Below, piece by piece: positions 9,795 through 20,228 of a DNA stretch of 64,000 nt. A model generated the notes under the pieces. It saw only the letters and a program-made list of their open reading frames with translations. It did no database searches and was not told the DNA's origin. The DNA is from Spiroplasma endosymbiont of Agriotes lineatus (GTDB lineage Bacteria > Bacillota_I > Bacilli_A > Mycoplasmatales > Nriv7), in NCBI RefSeq assembly GCF_964019485.1, contig NZ_OZ026448.1, forward strand, positions 992,001 to 1,056,000, given 5' to 3'. Made by a program: the position numbers and the translations under genes. Numbering within the stretch: position 1 is the first letter of the stretch; each line of letters begins with the position of its first letter.

Positions 9795-10612
9795 GTGAGG
9801 AAAATATGTAAGATTTTGGGTTTATCAAAATCAACGTATTATTATTATTATCAACCTAATAAATGCACTAACAAGCAAGTTAATAATTATGAACAAGAAA
9901 TTGTCAATACATTTAATAAAAGTCGCAAAATTTATGGGGCCCGTAAAATTAAAGCCGTTTTAATAAGAAAAGATATCATCTTATCGCGGCGAAAAATCAG
10001 ATGCATTATGATCAAAAATAATTTGGTTTCTGAATACAAATACATCAAATTAAAATATCGTAATCACAAAACAACAACTAATAATGCCCAAATTAGTAAT
10101 GTTTTAAATCGTGAATTTAATGACAAAAAACTTAATGAAGTTGTTGTTAGTGATTTAACATATGTGCAAGTTGGTGAGAAATGACATTATATTTGCTTAT
10201 TAATTGACTTGTTTAATCGCGAAATAATTGGATTGAATATAATGCCGGGCTAAACGAAACCACTGAACTAATTCAACAAGCTTTTCATAAAATAACACGA
10301 ACTATTAAAGCAAATAACTTTATTTCATACCGACCGCGGTAATGAGTTCAAAAATAAAATCATTGATGAAATTTTAATAATCTTTAATATTAAAAGATCA
10401 TTAAGCGATAAAGGTTGTCCTTATGATAATGCTGTGGCTGAAAAAACTTACAAAACCTTTAAAACGGAATTTATTAAGGGTAAAAAATTTGAAAATTTAA
10501 CACAATTAAAATGCGAACTATTTGATTTTGTTAATTGATACAACAATATTCGAATTCACGGCAGCTTAAATTATTTAACACCCGTTGAATTTAGAAAAAA
10601 TGGCAGTCTACA
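9795..10612 (+). pseudogene. IS3 OrfB, frameshifted
   Basis: Open from MRKICKILGLSK through the first catalytic Asp region (VVSDLTYVQ, HYICLLIDLFNRE). A frameshift near 10240 follows (NIMPG stop). Downstream TDRGNEF and the C-terminal RIHGSLNYLTPVEF can still be read in other frames. Confidence 0.8.
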
Positions 10613-10644
10613 TAAAAAGTGTCCTAAAAAGGGTTGCCATTCCA

Positions 10645-10700
10645 TGATTTTAAGTATATTCAATAAATATCAAGAGTTTTCTACAAAATTAAAAAATTAT
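10645..10700 (-). mobile_element. end of a zinc-ribbon (IS1595-like) element
   Basis: The reverse complement of about 45 bp (TGTAGAAAACTCTTGATATT and onward) matches 54493-54532, where it precedes the start codon of the same transposase. It is the outer end of the element broken by IS3 copy 2 and lies directly upstream of the rnj promoter. Confidence 0.5.
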
Positions 10701-10714
10701 TCTCTGTTTAGCTG

Positions 10715-10734
10715 TATAATCAATGTGTTATAAT
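10715..10734 (+). promoter_or_regulatory. rnj -10 boxes
   Basis: Two TATAAT hexamers, at 10715-10720 and 10729-10734, lie 66-86 bp upstream of the rnj start. GAGGAG sits just before the ATG. No good -35 is visible, and the region further up is transposon end, so the original -35 context may have been replaced. Confidence 0.5.
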
Positions 10735-10800
10735 GATAAAAGTAATATTTTAAAATAAAATTATATTAAATATAGAAAATATAGAGGAGAAAAAATAATT

Positions 10801-12456
10801 ATGGCAACAATAAAAGTTTTTGCATTAGGGGGACTCGATGAACGCGGGAAAAATATGTATGTGGCGGAAGTTAACCGTGATATATTTATTTTTGATGCTG
10901 GTAGTAAAATCCCTGAACGAGAAGCATTAGGAATTGATACTGTTATTCCTGATTTTTCTTATTTGAAAGAAAATGTTAATCGCATTAAAGGATTATTTAT
11001 TTCTAAACCATCAGAGGAATGTTTTGGAGCAATAACATATCTTTTAAAGGATATTAAAATTTCTATTTATGCTAGTAAGTTAACAATCTTTTTAATTAAA
11101 CAAAAACTGCACAAGTTTAAAGTATGACATAGTGAAAATGAGTTAATTGAAATTAAAGAAAAGGATATTTTATCTTTTGGTGATAATGAAATTGAAGTTT
11201 TTAATACGACAACTTGTATTCCTGGAAGTTTTGGTTTTGCTTTAAAGACTATTGATGGAACTATTATTTATACTGGTGATTATATTTTTGATAGTGAAGA
11301 ACGAAGCAATTTCGCTACGGATATGGCGCACTTAGCAAAAATTGCTAATAATAAAGTTTTATTATTGATGAGTGATTCTGGTTATGCTAGTCGTAATGAT
11401 TATACGGCACCTAATCATAAATGTAAGAAGTTAGTGGAATCAACTTTTAAGGCAGCAAAGTCTAAAATTATTATTGCTTGTCATGAACAGGATTTATATA
11501 AAATAAGTGAAATTTTAGAGTTGGTTAGCGAAACTAATCGTGACGCCATCGTTATGGGGGGCACATTAAAATCAATTTTAGAAGAATTTAAATCAGGAAC
11601 TTATTTGCAATTTAATAAAATTAAGTTTAGAAATTTAACTAGTGATGATATTAATGACAATTCAGTAATTTTTGTTACTGGTAGTGGCGAGCGACTTTAT
11701 ACAAGATTATATAAAATTATTAGTGGCGATGATGAGCATTTAGAAATAGAAAAGTCAGATACTGTGATTTTAGCAACGCCACCGATTCCTGGTTATGAAT
11801 TAAAACATGCGAGAATATTGGATGAATTAGCAAGAACTGATGCTTGTTTTATGGCGTTATCCGATAAAAAAGTGTGAGATATGAATGCTTCATATGAGGA
11901 TATTAAGATGATGATTGGAATTATGAAACCAAAATTTTTTATGCCAGTTAAAGGATTACATAAAAATTTTGTTAGTGCGCAAAATAGTGCTCAAGAAGCA
12001 GGGATTCTAATTAATAATATTTTAATTAAGGATAGTGGTCAAATTTTAGAGTTTATTAATGGTAAATTAGGACCATCACCAGTTTCTTTAAAATGTAATA
12101 ATATTTATGTTGATGGTCTTGGAGTTGGCGATATTGGTGCTGTCGTTTTGAATGAAAGAAAGCAATTAGCTCGCGATGGAGTTTTAATTAGTGGGATTAC
12201 ACTAAATCGTCGTAGTAAAGAGATTGTTTCTTTGGTTGATGTGCAAATGCGTGGGGTTGTTTTTATTCAGGATGATGAGGAATTAACTAATAAAATGCAA
12301 ACTAAGGTTCGTGCCATTGTTGAAGAACATCAAAAAAAATCAGAGTTTGATGGTGCGATAGTTAAAAATCAAATTCGTAGTGAGTTGCAAGAGTTATGTC
12401 GTCAAGAAACAGGTAAAAATCCAATGGTTTTAGCAGTAATTAATGAGATAAATTAA
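10801..12456 (+). CDS. rnj: RNase J-family protein with degenerate metal site
   Basis: 551 aa, full length for RNase J (metallo-beta-lactamase plus beta-CASP nuclease of mRNA decay). Framework motifs are present: N-terminal FALGGLDERGKNMYV, TGDYIFD, MSDSGYA, VTGSGE, PIPGYE, IKPKFFMPV-type beta-CASP end, and a C-terminal domain with VDGLGVGDIG. The metal-binding HxHxDH, expected after GLFI, reads SKPSEECFG. The SGHGGQE position reads MNASYED, and the PxHGE position reads PVKGLHKN. All visible metal ligands are lost, as in non-catalytic RNase J2-type partners. Likely a structural subunit paired with an active RNase J encoded elsewhere (inference). Several TGA Trp codons. Confidence 0.88.
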
Positions 12457-12488
12457 AGATTACTTAAAAAATATGAGGAGATAAAAGA

Positions 12489-12853
12489 ATGAATAACGAT
12501 AAAATAAATAGTGATTTTGTCGATTTTGAAAATAATCCTCGCATTGCTAAAAAATATGAACAAGAACAACAAGAGAAATCCAAAATTATTCAGTTAAAGA
12601 AGACAATTCGGCGTAGTGATAAAATTGGTGGGAAAATATGAGCTTTGTTCATTATTTTTGCTAGTATTTTGGCGATTGCTCGTTTAACTGTTATTGGTCA
12701 ATTTTTGGATGATGCTTTTTTCAATTTTCTTTTTGAATAATTTAAATATATTGTTTATTTTGTTATTTTAGTAGTTAAGTTAGCTTTGCAATTTTTAGTG
12801 GTATTCAAATTAGAATTAAGAAACGAGTTCAAGTAATGATAATATTACTTGTT
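12489..12853 (+). pseudogene. ftsK: DNA translocase FtsK/SpoIIIE, N-terminal remnant
   Basis: Starts 32 bp after rnj with GAGGAG. An acidic/basic N-terminus (MNNDKINSDFVDFE) is followed by a membrane helix (IWALFIIFASILAIA), then TAA at codon 84. Homologous sequence continues in two frames (FKYIVYFVILVV, then FAIFSGIQIRIKKRVQVM), the layout of FtsK membrane segments. At 12854 it is replaced by the phage end motif, so the motor domain is absent. FtsK is inferred from the position after rnj and the membrane pattern; no motor motif remains to prove it. Confidence 0.6.
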
Positions 12854-13141
12854 TGGAGGCATAAAGTTTTGTTAGGTAGAAAAAGATTTGAATACGTATT
12901 AAGACAGTCAGCAATGATTGTCTTTTTATTTTATAAGATGTTAAAAATTTGTTCTTTGAAAATTAAATACAAGTGAATTAATAATGTTGGTATGTATTAA
13001 AGCACGATAAATTGTTGGTGGTCGCCATAACCAAAAGAAGTTTACAAGTTGATAGATAACATCCTATTAGCTATAGCAATTTGTTTCATTTTGCAATAAA
13101 AAAATGAATGGGTTGATTTCCTAAAAATATAAACGCTATTA

Positions 13142-13452
13142 GGGCGCACAAAGTTTTGTTAGGCAGGGGGTAGGAAAAGGTTTAAATAATTTTTAATGAC
13201 AAGCAAAGACAACTTAATTATCATTTTATTTAGAAAATAAATAATAAAACAAAATATTTAATATTAACAAACAAAATCTCAATAAAAGGTTATAAAAACC
13301 AAGGAAAACGCTTATAAAAACAACATTAAAATAAGTTTTTACAACAAAAATCATACATAAGAAATATATACTTAATTTGCATATTGAAATAATTTATAGT
13401 AAATGATTATTTTTTCTTTTTTAAAAAATACCTAAGAAAACTAAACGCGACC
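13142..13452 (-). mobile_element. ISLre2-type MITE, copy 2, with target duplication
   Basis: 311 bp, ends GGGCGCACAAAGTTTTGTTA and (reversed) GGTCGCGTTTAGTTTTCTTA, flanked by an 8-bp direct repeat CGCTATTA (13134-13141, 13453-13460). The uninterrupted site ACGCTATTAAATTAG is present in the other phage leaders (e.g. 35049), so this is a clean transposition event. No coding capacity. Confidence 0.85.
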
Positions 13453-13679
13453 CGCTATTAAATTAGTTCCAAGGGCAGGATGCGGATGTTAAAGTGTAGA
13501 AATTTCTATATAGAGGTATGCTAAGTTTAAAATTATTAAAATCTTTATCTAATTAAAAAACAAAATTTACTAACAAAGTTTTTTAAACACTTAAATCTGC
13601 GATATATAAGTGTTTAAAAAACTAAGTTAACTAACTTAGTTAATATAACTTAGTTTATTCATAAGAAAGGTAATTTATT

Positions 13680-14007
13680 ATGAAAAACATTGAAAACATT
13701 TTCTTAAATACTAAGAAATATCTTTTTAAAAGAAACACAAAACGCAATGCTTATTAAAGCACCAAAAATTCCGTGATTTAATGAACAAATCGGCATTTGG
13801 TTTTCAAAACGATTTGTTTATAAAGGAAAATATTAAAATTCTATTTGCATCGGAATAATAAAAGATAATAAATATCAAGTAATTTCAATTAATCAAAAAG
13901 AAAATGAAACCAAATTAATTAAGGGGCAAGAATTATTAAGTTTCTTTATTGCCGAAAAAGAAAACAACAAAAAAGATATAAATTATAACTATTTTAAAGA
14001 AGTTTAA
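13680..14007 (+). pseudogene. plectrovirus family a protein, frameshifted
   Basis: MKNIENIFLNTKKYLF, then an extra T near 13725 breaks the frame. A TAA also sits where KYENS is expected. Confidence 0.75.
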
Positions 14008-14009
14008 AA

Positions 14010-14231
14010 ATGAATATTGCGATTAGACTAATATTTATTATTATCAGCATCATGCTATTGGCATATTTTGCTTATAAAATTTATGCCAAAATAAAAATGC
14101 GAATTAAATATAAAAACGCCATTAAAAATAATACTGGTAATTCCACGAAAGACGAAAAATTATTTATTGCCCGCTTTGAAAAATGAGTTAAAGTTCCTAA
14201 TTCAAAAGAAAATAACGCGAGTAAAAAATAA
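14010..14231 (+). CDS. plectrovirus small membrane protein (family b)
   Basis: 73 aa, intact. One N-terminal helix then a basic region, as at 2016. The stop overlaps the next ATG by one base. Confidence 0.65.
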
Positions 14232-14392
14232 TGTTTTGAGAAATTATTATGGAATTTTTAAAACTGTTTGTTTCGATAGAAAAAATGCCTGCACAGGTTG
14301 CATTTATTGCCGGATTAATTATTATCATTACTTTTCTTTTCGCCTTAATTTCAATTATGTATTTACCAATAAAAATGATTTTTGGGCGATAA
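14231..14392 (+). CDS. plectrovirus 53-aa membrane protein (family c)
   Basis: Intact MFWEIIMEFLKLF... with a single hydrophobic helix, coupled to the gene before it. Confidence 0.65.
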
Positions 14393-14395
14393 AAA

Positions 14396-14623
14396 ATGAC
14401 AGTAAATTTAAAAGAATTTAATTAAGAACAAATTAAACAAACTTTCTGAGATTTATTTATTCAAATTAAAGTTGTTCTGGCGTGAGTTTCTGGCAAGGAA
14501 ATTGATTTAACTCAAGAAACACTTTGACTTTTAATAGCAAACATTGCTTTTTGATTCTTAACAGCGATTATGGTGTGATTTATTCTAATGCTACTTTGAA
14601 AAACCATATCAGTATTTAGATAG
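14396..14623 (+). pseudogene. plectrovirus family d protein, nonsense
   Basis: TAA at codon 10 (KEFN*EQIK) where 36001 has TGA. The remainder is open to TAG and one residue shorter than other copies (IKVVLAWVSG). Confidence 0.7.
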
Positions 14624-14634
14624 AAACAAAAGTA

Positions 14635-14769
14635 ATGTCAAGAAGTTACATTGTGATACATTCCCAAAGAAATTCAAAATTAATTAGGAAAAAATATAAT
14701 TGTGTTAAGGTTAATCGTGGTTTTAACAAATTTAAGAAAAACTTTGAATATAAATGATGAATGTTTTAA
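14635..14769 (+). CDS. plectrovirus basic 44-aa protein (family e)
   Basis: Intact MSRSYIVIHSQRNSKLIRKK...KWWMF, both terminal Trp as TGA. Confidence 0.65.
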
Positions 14770-14788
14770 AAAGAAAGGGGGTGATTAT

Positions 14789-15048
14789 GTGATTGGAACT
14801 TTCTTAACAGAAGCACCAGCAGTAACAAAGATAACAGCTAGTAACGCAGCAATGACTAAATTGTGAAACGCAAAATTATAACAGCTTTTACTAAAATGTG
14901 AGAAATTATTGCTGTTAATATGCCACAAGTCAGCAACTTCTTTGCTGACTACCACTACTGAATCTTCATTTTTCCATTTATTTTGACCATATTCTTTATT
15001 TGCTTTAAAATGTTTGAAAAATTACTCGGCGAAGTCCGAGTTCGCTAA
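14789..15048 (+). pseudogene. plectrovirus coat protein, frameshifted
   Basis: GTG start (MIGTFLTEAPAV), frame lost at TKLWNA by extra bases (GCAAAATTATAAC). The membrane helix region persists in another frame. Confidence 0.75.
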
Positions 15049-15075
15049 CAAAAAAATAATAAAGTGAGGCGCAAG

Positions 15076-15205
15076 ATGAAATTTTGCAAATGAATAATAG
15101 AAAAAAATAACCATTTTATTGAATTAAATCGCACCTCATTTTTAATTTTATGACATTGCGGAGCAATTTGATACGTTTACAACGGCTATTTTAAAAACAT
15201 TGTGT
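15076..15205 (+). pseudogene. Zot-like ATPase, N-terminal stub
   Basis: MKFCKWIIEKNNHFIELNR... with the first membrane helix only, cut off after YFKNIV where the unrelated minus-strand pseudogene begins. Confidence 0.75.
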
Positions 15206-15240
15206 ATGATATTATATTTCCAATAACAGGAACAACAGAA

Positions 15241-16237
15241 CTACTTGATGAAACAAGATCCGCCGAAAGAAGCACATAAAGATAATGTCGTTCCAGAAGA
15301 TAATCTTTCAACTTTAATTTTTAAATTAGATAAATCATTTTCTAGTGCTATAATCCTATTATATAATTCTTTTATATAAAAATGATTTTGAATTGTAACG
15401 ATGTTTTGAAGTAGTGAATGAAATTGAGTTCTAATTTGAAAATTTTTGTCATCTTTTCAAGTTCTTTTTTTGGCTTGGGAAAAATACGATACATCTTCTT
15501 TTTTTGTCTGTTAAATTCTTCGTTTCATTTATAATAATTATTTCCTCGGTTTTTTAACAAATCAGGAGTTCAATTTAAATGACGTTGATTAATAAAATTA
15601 ACGACCACAGAACTTTCTGTTTTATAATCGCTTGAACTAGAAGCAATTATTTTAGCTGAGGTATTTGTTTTTTCAGTAACATATAAATTATTAATATTCA
15701 AAGATTGATTTAGTTTTTTAACTTCATTTAATATTGTAATATTATTATCAGAATTAATAATTTTTAAATCTGTATTTAAAATAAATTCGCTAATTTCTTT
15801 AGCACATACTGTACTATAGATAGATGCAGAAGAAGAGGCGATATTGCCAATTGCCACCAACACCTGCGCCTGTAAAAAATCCCAACAACCGCGCGCGCCA
15901 ATTACGGTGCCAACACCAGGGACAAAACACTACCTATTGCAGCTCCTGCAGCAGCCCCGAACACCCGCCACCCGTTCCGCGTTCCTCCCCCTCCGACAGC
16001 AAACTCCACTCCGGCACCGACACCGGCAATTAATTTATTTGCACAATCTGCGTTGTATATTTTTTCTCTTTTATTTCTATTTAGTTTTTCTAAATTATTT
16101 GCTTGTTGATAATTAATTTGACTGTTTTCTAATTCATTAATTTGTTTGTGTTTTTGAAAAGAACTAGCAGCAATTATTGTCGGCATTGCAGTTCCACTAA
16201 TTGTTATTACACCTAATAAACTTAAAAGTTTTTTCAT
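15241..16237 (-). pseudogene. secreted glycine-zipper/coiled-coil protein, frameshifted
   Basis: Not recognised as a named family. A signal peptide (MKKLLSLLGVITISGTAM) is followed by a polar linker, then two Gly/Ala-rich hydrophobic runs (GVGAGVEFAVGGGG, AAAGAAIGS) resembling a glycine zipper. A TAA and at least two frameshifts follow near 15860-15905, then AIGNIASSSAS, a charged region (NNYYKWNEEFNRQ) and a short coiled coil (ALENDLSNLKIKVERL). The stretch 15840-16030 is strikingly GC-rich for this genome. A relative lies at 46860-47316. Confidence 0.6.
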
Positions 16238-16419
16238 ATTAATTTAAATCCCTTTCATAAATTTTTACTAATTAATAAAATTTACCTAATAATAAACAGC
16301 CTTTCTCTGAATTTTAATCTGGAATCTACTTACTTTGGAACTTAATTATAAACTATTTTTAAAAATTTCCTGCATTATTTTATAATTTATCATCCCTTTT
16401 TTAAAAAAATGCTTGTGCT

Positions 16420-16902
16420 TGTCATAAGTCTGTTGTATATTAAATCTTGAGACTAATAACATTGCCAACAGTTGAATGTTCTAAAAAAGAAAATAAAACA
16501 ATATTATCTAATAAAAATGAAATTTTTGAATTAAACTTAAAAAAAGGATTTGTTTACTTAGTAAAAAATAGATGAAAAAAAACCTACTACTGATATAAAA
16601 TGAGATTTATATATACATACACAACAATTACCAATAAATATAACAAACTGAATAAAAATTGATACAATATCCCCAATTAAGGAAAAGACAATACATAGCA
16701 TAATAGATAATTACCATTATCACGCAAAAAACGAAAATATTATTGATGAACTTACAAAACTCAACTTTAATATCAAATATGAAGAAATTGAAAACAGTAA
16801 TATTAAAAAAATGAAATCGTTAATTTAAAAGTAACAATATTAAAAAATCCTACTTTAAAACAACTAATAACAAAAATTGAAGGTCAAACTTTTAATAATT
16901 AA
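16420..16902 (+). pseudogene. lipoprotein remnant
   Basis: Lipobox-like ITLPTVECSKKENK, then FELNLKKGFVYLVKN, a frameshift near 16570, IKWDLYIHTQQLPINITNW, and after a further frameshift near 16810 VTILKNPTLKQLIT to a TAA. The original start is not recognisable. Spiroplasma lipoproteins commonly begin with this ..PxxxCSKK pattern. Confidence 0.5.
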
Positions 16903-16931
16903 ATCTAAAAACTTGTTACAACCCAAAGGGG

Positions 16932-17122
16932 GGGTGTCCAATTAACTGCGTCTCTAAGTAATTAACTTAAGTTCACTCTGTCTTCAAATTTTATTTCTAA
17001 AAAATAATCATCAATTTTATCAATTGTATCAGGGATTTTTTGTTTTTTTATAATTTTTTGTTCTACTTCTTCTGAATAGAATTCAGAATGAATTATCAAG
17101 ACACAGAATTTTGGACAGGCTC
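16932..17122. mobile_element. IS256-like mini-element (deletion derivative)
   Basis: 191 bp with imperfect inverted ends: TGTCCAATTAACTGCGTCT on the left against TGTCCAAAATTCTGTGTCT from the right, 14 of 19 identical. Inside, on the minus strand, a 44-codon frame (LIIHSEFYSEEVEQK...) probably remains of the transposase. It sits exactly at the break in trmB. The family is inferred from the ends only. Confidence 0.55.
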
Positions 17123-17286
17123 ATAATAAAGTCTCCTTTACCGCATCCAATTTTTAAATGACAAGGTTGAGTATTATTAAAAATTTTTGATATTCAATCA
17201 CCTTTATAAGTTTGTGGTTCTTGAATAACAATTTGATAATTATTTTTTAAAAATATTTTTGCTTGCGGTTTATTTCGTAATCTCAT
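17123..17286 (-). pseudogene. trmB: tRNA (guanine-N7)-methyltransferase, 5' fragment
   Basis: MRLRNKPQAKIFLKNN...IGCGKGDFI, the TrmB start and the SAM-binding motif I (GCGKG). It ends where the IS256-like mini-element begins, so about three quarters of the protein is missing. AGGAG lies upstream, and the start is 16 bp after the mgtE stop, so it was the second gene of that operon. TrmB makes m7G46 in tRNA. Confidence 0.85.
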
Positions 17287-17302
17287 ATTATTCTCCTATC
17301 TA

Positions 17303-18733
17303 TTAAGGGACAAAAAATAATAAAGCAATAGAAAAAAAGATTGTTGTTGATACACAGTCAATAATAGTCGTTACCAAGGGGGCCGCCATAACAACCGGAT
17401 CCAATCTTAATAATTTTGCAATAATTGGTAAAATTCCTCCCGCTACTTTAGAAATAATAATGATGATTCATAAAGATAATGAAATTGTAATCATTGAAGC
17501 TCACTGATCTCAATGTAAAACACCATCATATTTAATAAGATTAATAACAATCATTCTAATAAAATTAAAGCAAATTAAAATTAAACCAACAAAAAAAGAT
17601 ATTCTTAACTCTTTCCAAACAACTTGCCCATAATCTTTAACTGTAACATCACCTAATGATAATGCACGCACAATAGTTGTTGATGCTTGACTTCCAGAAT
17701 TTCCTCCAGTATCAGCAATAATTGGTAATAACGGTACTAATAAAGTTAAAAACTTATTAGACAAATTACTACTATTATTTTTATTAGCACCAAATAAAGG
17801 TAAAAAAGCATCAATAACTAATTCCGAAAAAGTAGCTGAAACTAATAAAAATAACAACCAAAATATTCGCGAACGAACAATTCTTCAAACCGGAGTTTTT
17901 AAATATAACATCTCAGTTGGTTTAATCGCGGCTAACTTTTCAATATCTTCTGTTGCTTCTTCTTCCATAACATCTAAAATATCATCAACAGTAATAATTC
18001 CAATTAACACATTTTGCTTATTAACAACAGCAACTTCATTTAAATCATATTTTTGAACAATATTAGCAACTAATTCTTGGTCACTATGAGCATCAACACT
18101 AACAACATTAGTTTCCATTACACTATTAACTTCTTCTATGCTATTAGCAAAAACTAAATTTCTTAAACTAATAACTCCTAATAACTTATTCTTATTATCA
18201 GTAACATAGTACTTATCACTATTTTCTGCTCTTTCACCAAGTTGTTTAACTTTTTTCAATGCTTGACCAACTTTATCATGTTGAAGCAACTGCACAAAAT
18301 CAACTGACATAATTGAACCGGCACTATTTTCTTCATAATTTAGTAAGATATTAATTTCTTTTCTTTTATCACGCGATGCATTGATGATAAGTTTTTTAAC
18401 AACTTCCTCAGGTATTTGTTCTAATAATTCAACAATATCATCAGCATATAATTGATTAACAAGTTGCGTTATTTCTGTATTATTTAACTCATTTAATAAC
18501 ATTATTTTTATTTCCGTATCAAGATTAATAAAAACTTCACTAGCTATTTTTGAATCTAATAAACGAACTAAATACAAGACTTCACTAAGATTTTCCATTT
18601 TATTAATTACATCAGCTAAATCGGCACTATGCAAATTTTTTAAAATTTTTTCTAAACTTTTCTTATCATTAATATTAATTAATTTTTGCAAATTGCTAAT
18701 ATTTATTTGCAATAAAGACTTATTAATAGACAC
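17303..18733 (-). CDS. mgtE: magnesium transporter MgtE
   Basis: Mg2+ channel, 476 aa. An acidic N-domain (residues 1-130) is followed by two CBS domains (about 135-260, DNKNKLLGVISLR, VGIITVDDI-type motif) and a C-terminal membrane domain with the pore signature TGGNSGSQAST. Cytosolic Mg2+ closes the pore through the N/CBS domains. The GTG at 18733 has GTGAGG 9 nt upstream and is preferred over the TTG six bases earlier. Trp codons are TGA. Followed by truncated trmB. Confidence 0.93.
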
Positions 18734-19071
18734 TAGCAATTTACCTCACAATTATGTTATTTTACTATTATTTATGCAATATTAATTATATCTCGTTTAA
18801 ATAAGGTCGCGTTTAGTCTTCTTGGGTATTGCTTTGAATAAGTAAAACAATCAGATAATTATATTATTTAAGTACTAAACTAACCCTGCCGTTCTTGTTA
18901 TTGTCATTTTTATCCATCATGATTTTATCATATTAATTGAATTTTTACACAATAAAAATTATTAATTTTATTAAATTTTCACTAATATTTTTAATTACTT
19001 TGGATAGGCTACAATAAGTTGGACCATAATTATATAGACTTCGAAATTATTAAGAAAGAAGGAATATAAAA

Positions 19072-19350
19072 ATGGGAAATAAAACCTCATACTCTGAAGA
19101 ATTTAAAAAACAAATTGTCATGCTATACAAAAATGGCAAAAGTGTTATTAATTTAGGGAAAGAATATAATTTACCAAAACCAACTATTTATAGTTGAGTT
19201 AAAAATTATAATAATTCTGGTTCATTTAAAGCAAAAGACAATCGCACACTAGAAGAAAATGAATTAATTTACTTGCGAAAAGAATTAAAACAATTACGAA
19301 TGGAAAATGACATTTTAAAGCAAGCCGCACTGATAATGGCCAAAAAATAA
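19072..19350 (+). CDS. IS3 transposase OrfA
   Basis: 92 aa, intact. Helix-turn-helix [19 protein letters not shown]...LPKPTIYSW, then a leucine-zipper-like coil ([21 protein letters not shown]). The C-terminal AALIMAKK is where IS3 elements slip into orfB. Confidence 0.85.
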
Positions 19351-19391
19351 CAATAATTAATAGCAATAAGAAAAAATATTCGATAAGAAAA

Positions 19392-20200
19392 ATGTATAAA
19401 TTATTAAATATTTCAAAATCCAATTACTATTATCAAATTAATAAATACACAAGGAAAATAATGAATAATTATAATCAAGAAATTATCAGTGCATTTAACG
19501 AAAGCCGCCAAGTCTATGGAGCTCGAAAAATCAAAGTAGTATTAGCTCATAAAAGTATTAACCTATCTAGACGCAAAATTAGAAACATTATGAAAAACAA
19601 TAATTTGATATCAAAGTACACAAAAACAAGACTTAAATGCAAAAATATTCAAGTAAATAATGATCCACAGTAAATAACATTGTAAACAGAGACTTTAATA
19701 ATAGAAAAATAAATGAAATTATCGTTAGTGACTTAACTAACTTATATAAAAGTGGGTTTTAAATGATTTTATGTATGTCTCCTAATTGATTTGTATAATC
19801 GCAAGATTGTTGGTTATAGTTCCGGACCAAATAAAAATACGGAGTTGGTTTATCAAGCTATTATGCGAATTACTAGACCATTATCAAAAATTGAAATATT
19901 TCATACCGACCGAGGTAATGAGTTTAAAAATAATATAATTGATCAATTATTATCTACATTTAAAATTCAAAGATCATTGAGTGCGAAGGGTTGTCCGGTT
20001 GTCCATATGATAATGCAGTTGCTAAAGCAACTTATAAAGTTTTTAAAACAGAATTTATTAATGGTAGAAAATTCAATGATCTTGCACAATTAGAACTTGA
20101 ATTATTTGATTACATTAATTGATACAATAATCTTAGAATACATGGCAGTTTAAATTATTTATCTCCAGTTACTTTTAGAAAACAAATGTCTCTATATAAA
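19392..20200 (+). pseudogene. IS3 transposase OrfB, frameshifted
   Basis: MYKLLNISKSNYYYQ... open to QVNNDPQ, then 2-nt and 4-nt insertions (near 19668 and 19738) and a third shift at KGCPV. DDE parts are readable in pieces (DRGNEF at about 19912). Confidence 0.85.
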
Positions 20201-20228
20201 AATTGTCCTAAAAAGGGTTGCCAATCCA

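Larger units (their letters stand above)
9409..10644 (+). mobile_element. IS3-family insertion sequence, copy 2
   Basis: TTGATAGGTTACAATAAG at the left end, GGGTTGCCATTCCA at the right end. Inserted in the zinc-ribbon element: left flank 9192-9408, right flank 10645-10700. The right flank matches the leader of the other zinc-ribbon element at about 54486-54532. The middle of the host element is deleted. No clear target duplication. Confidence 0.85.
12854..15205 (+). mobile_element. plectrovirus DNA, copy E (defective)
   Basis: Starts with the end motif (GGAGGCATAAAG) at the ftsK break. 12854-13679 is non-coding leader carrying a MITE, followed by phage genes a to f. It is cut at about 15205 inside the ATPase gene against the 3' end of a secreted-protein pseudogene. 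The leader keeps the AAACACTTA/TAAGTGTTT and AACTAAGTTA inverted repeats (about 13586-13658). Confidence 0.85.
19011..20228 (+). mobile_element. IS3-family insertion sequence, copy 3
   Basis: TGGATAGGCTACAATAAG to GGTTGCCAATCCA, flanked by a 3-bp direct repeat CTT (19008-19010, 20229-20231) inside ISLre2. The 3-bp duplication fits the IS3 family. A recent nested insertion, yet orfB is already broken. Confidence 0.9.

Noticed and set aside
15824-16116. Plus-strand open frames in the GC-rich stretch (Pro/Thr/His-rich).
   Set aside because: They are antisense to a signal-peptide gene with clear Gly/Ala coding sense and have no ribosome site.
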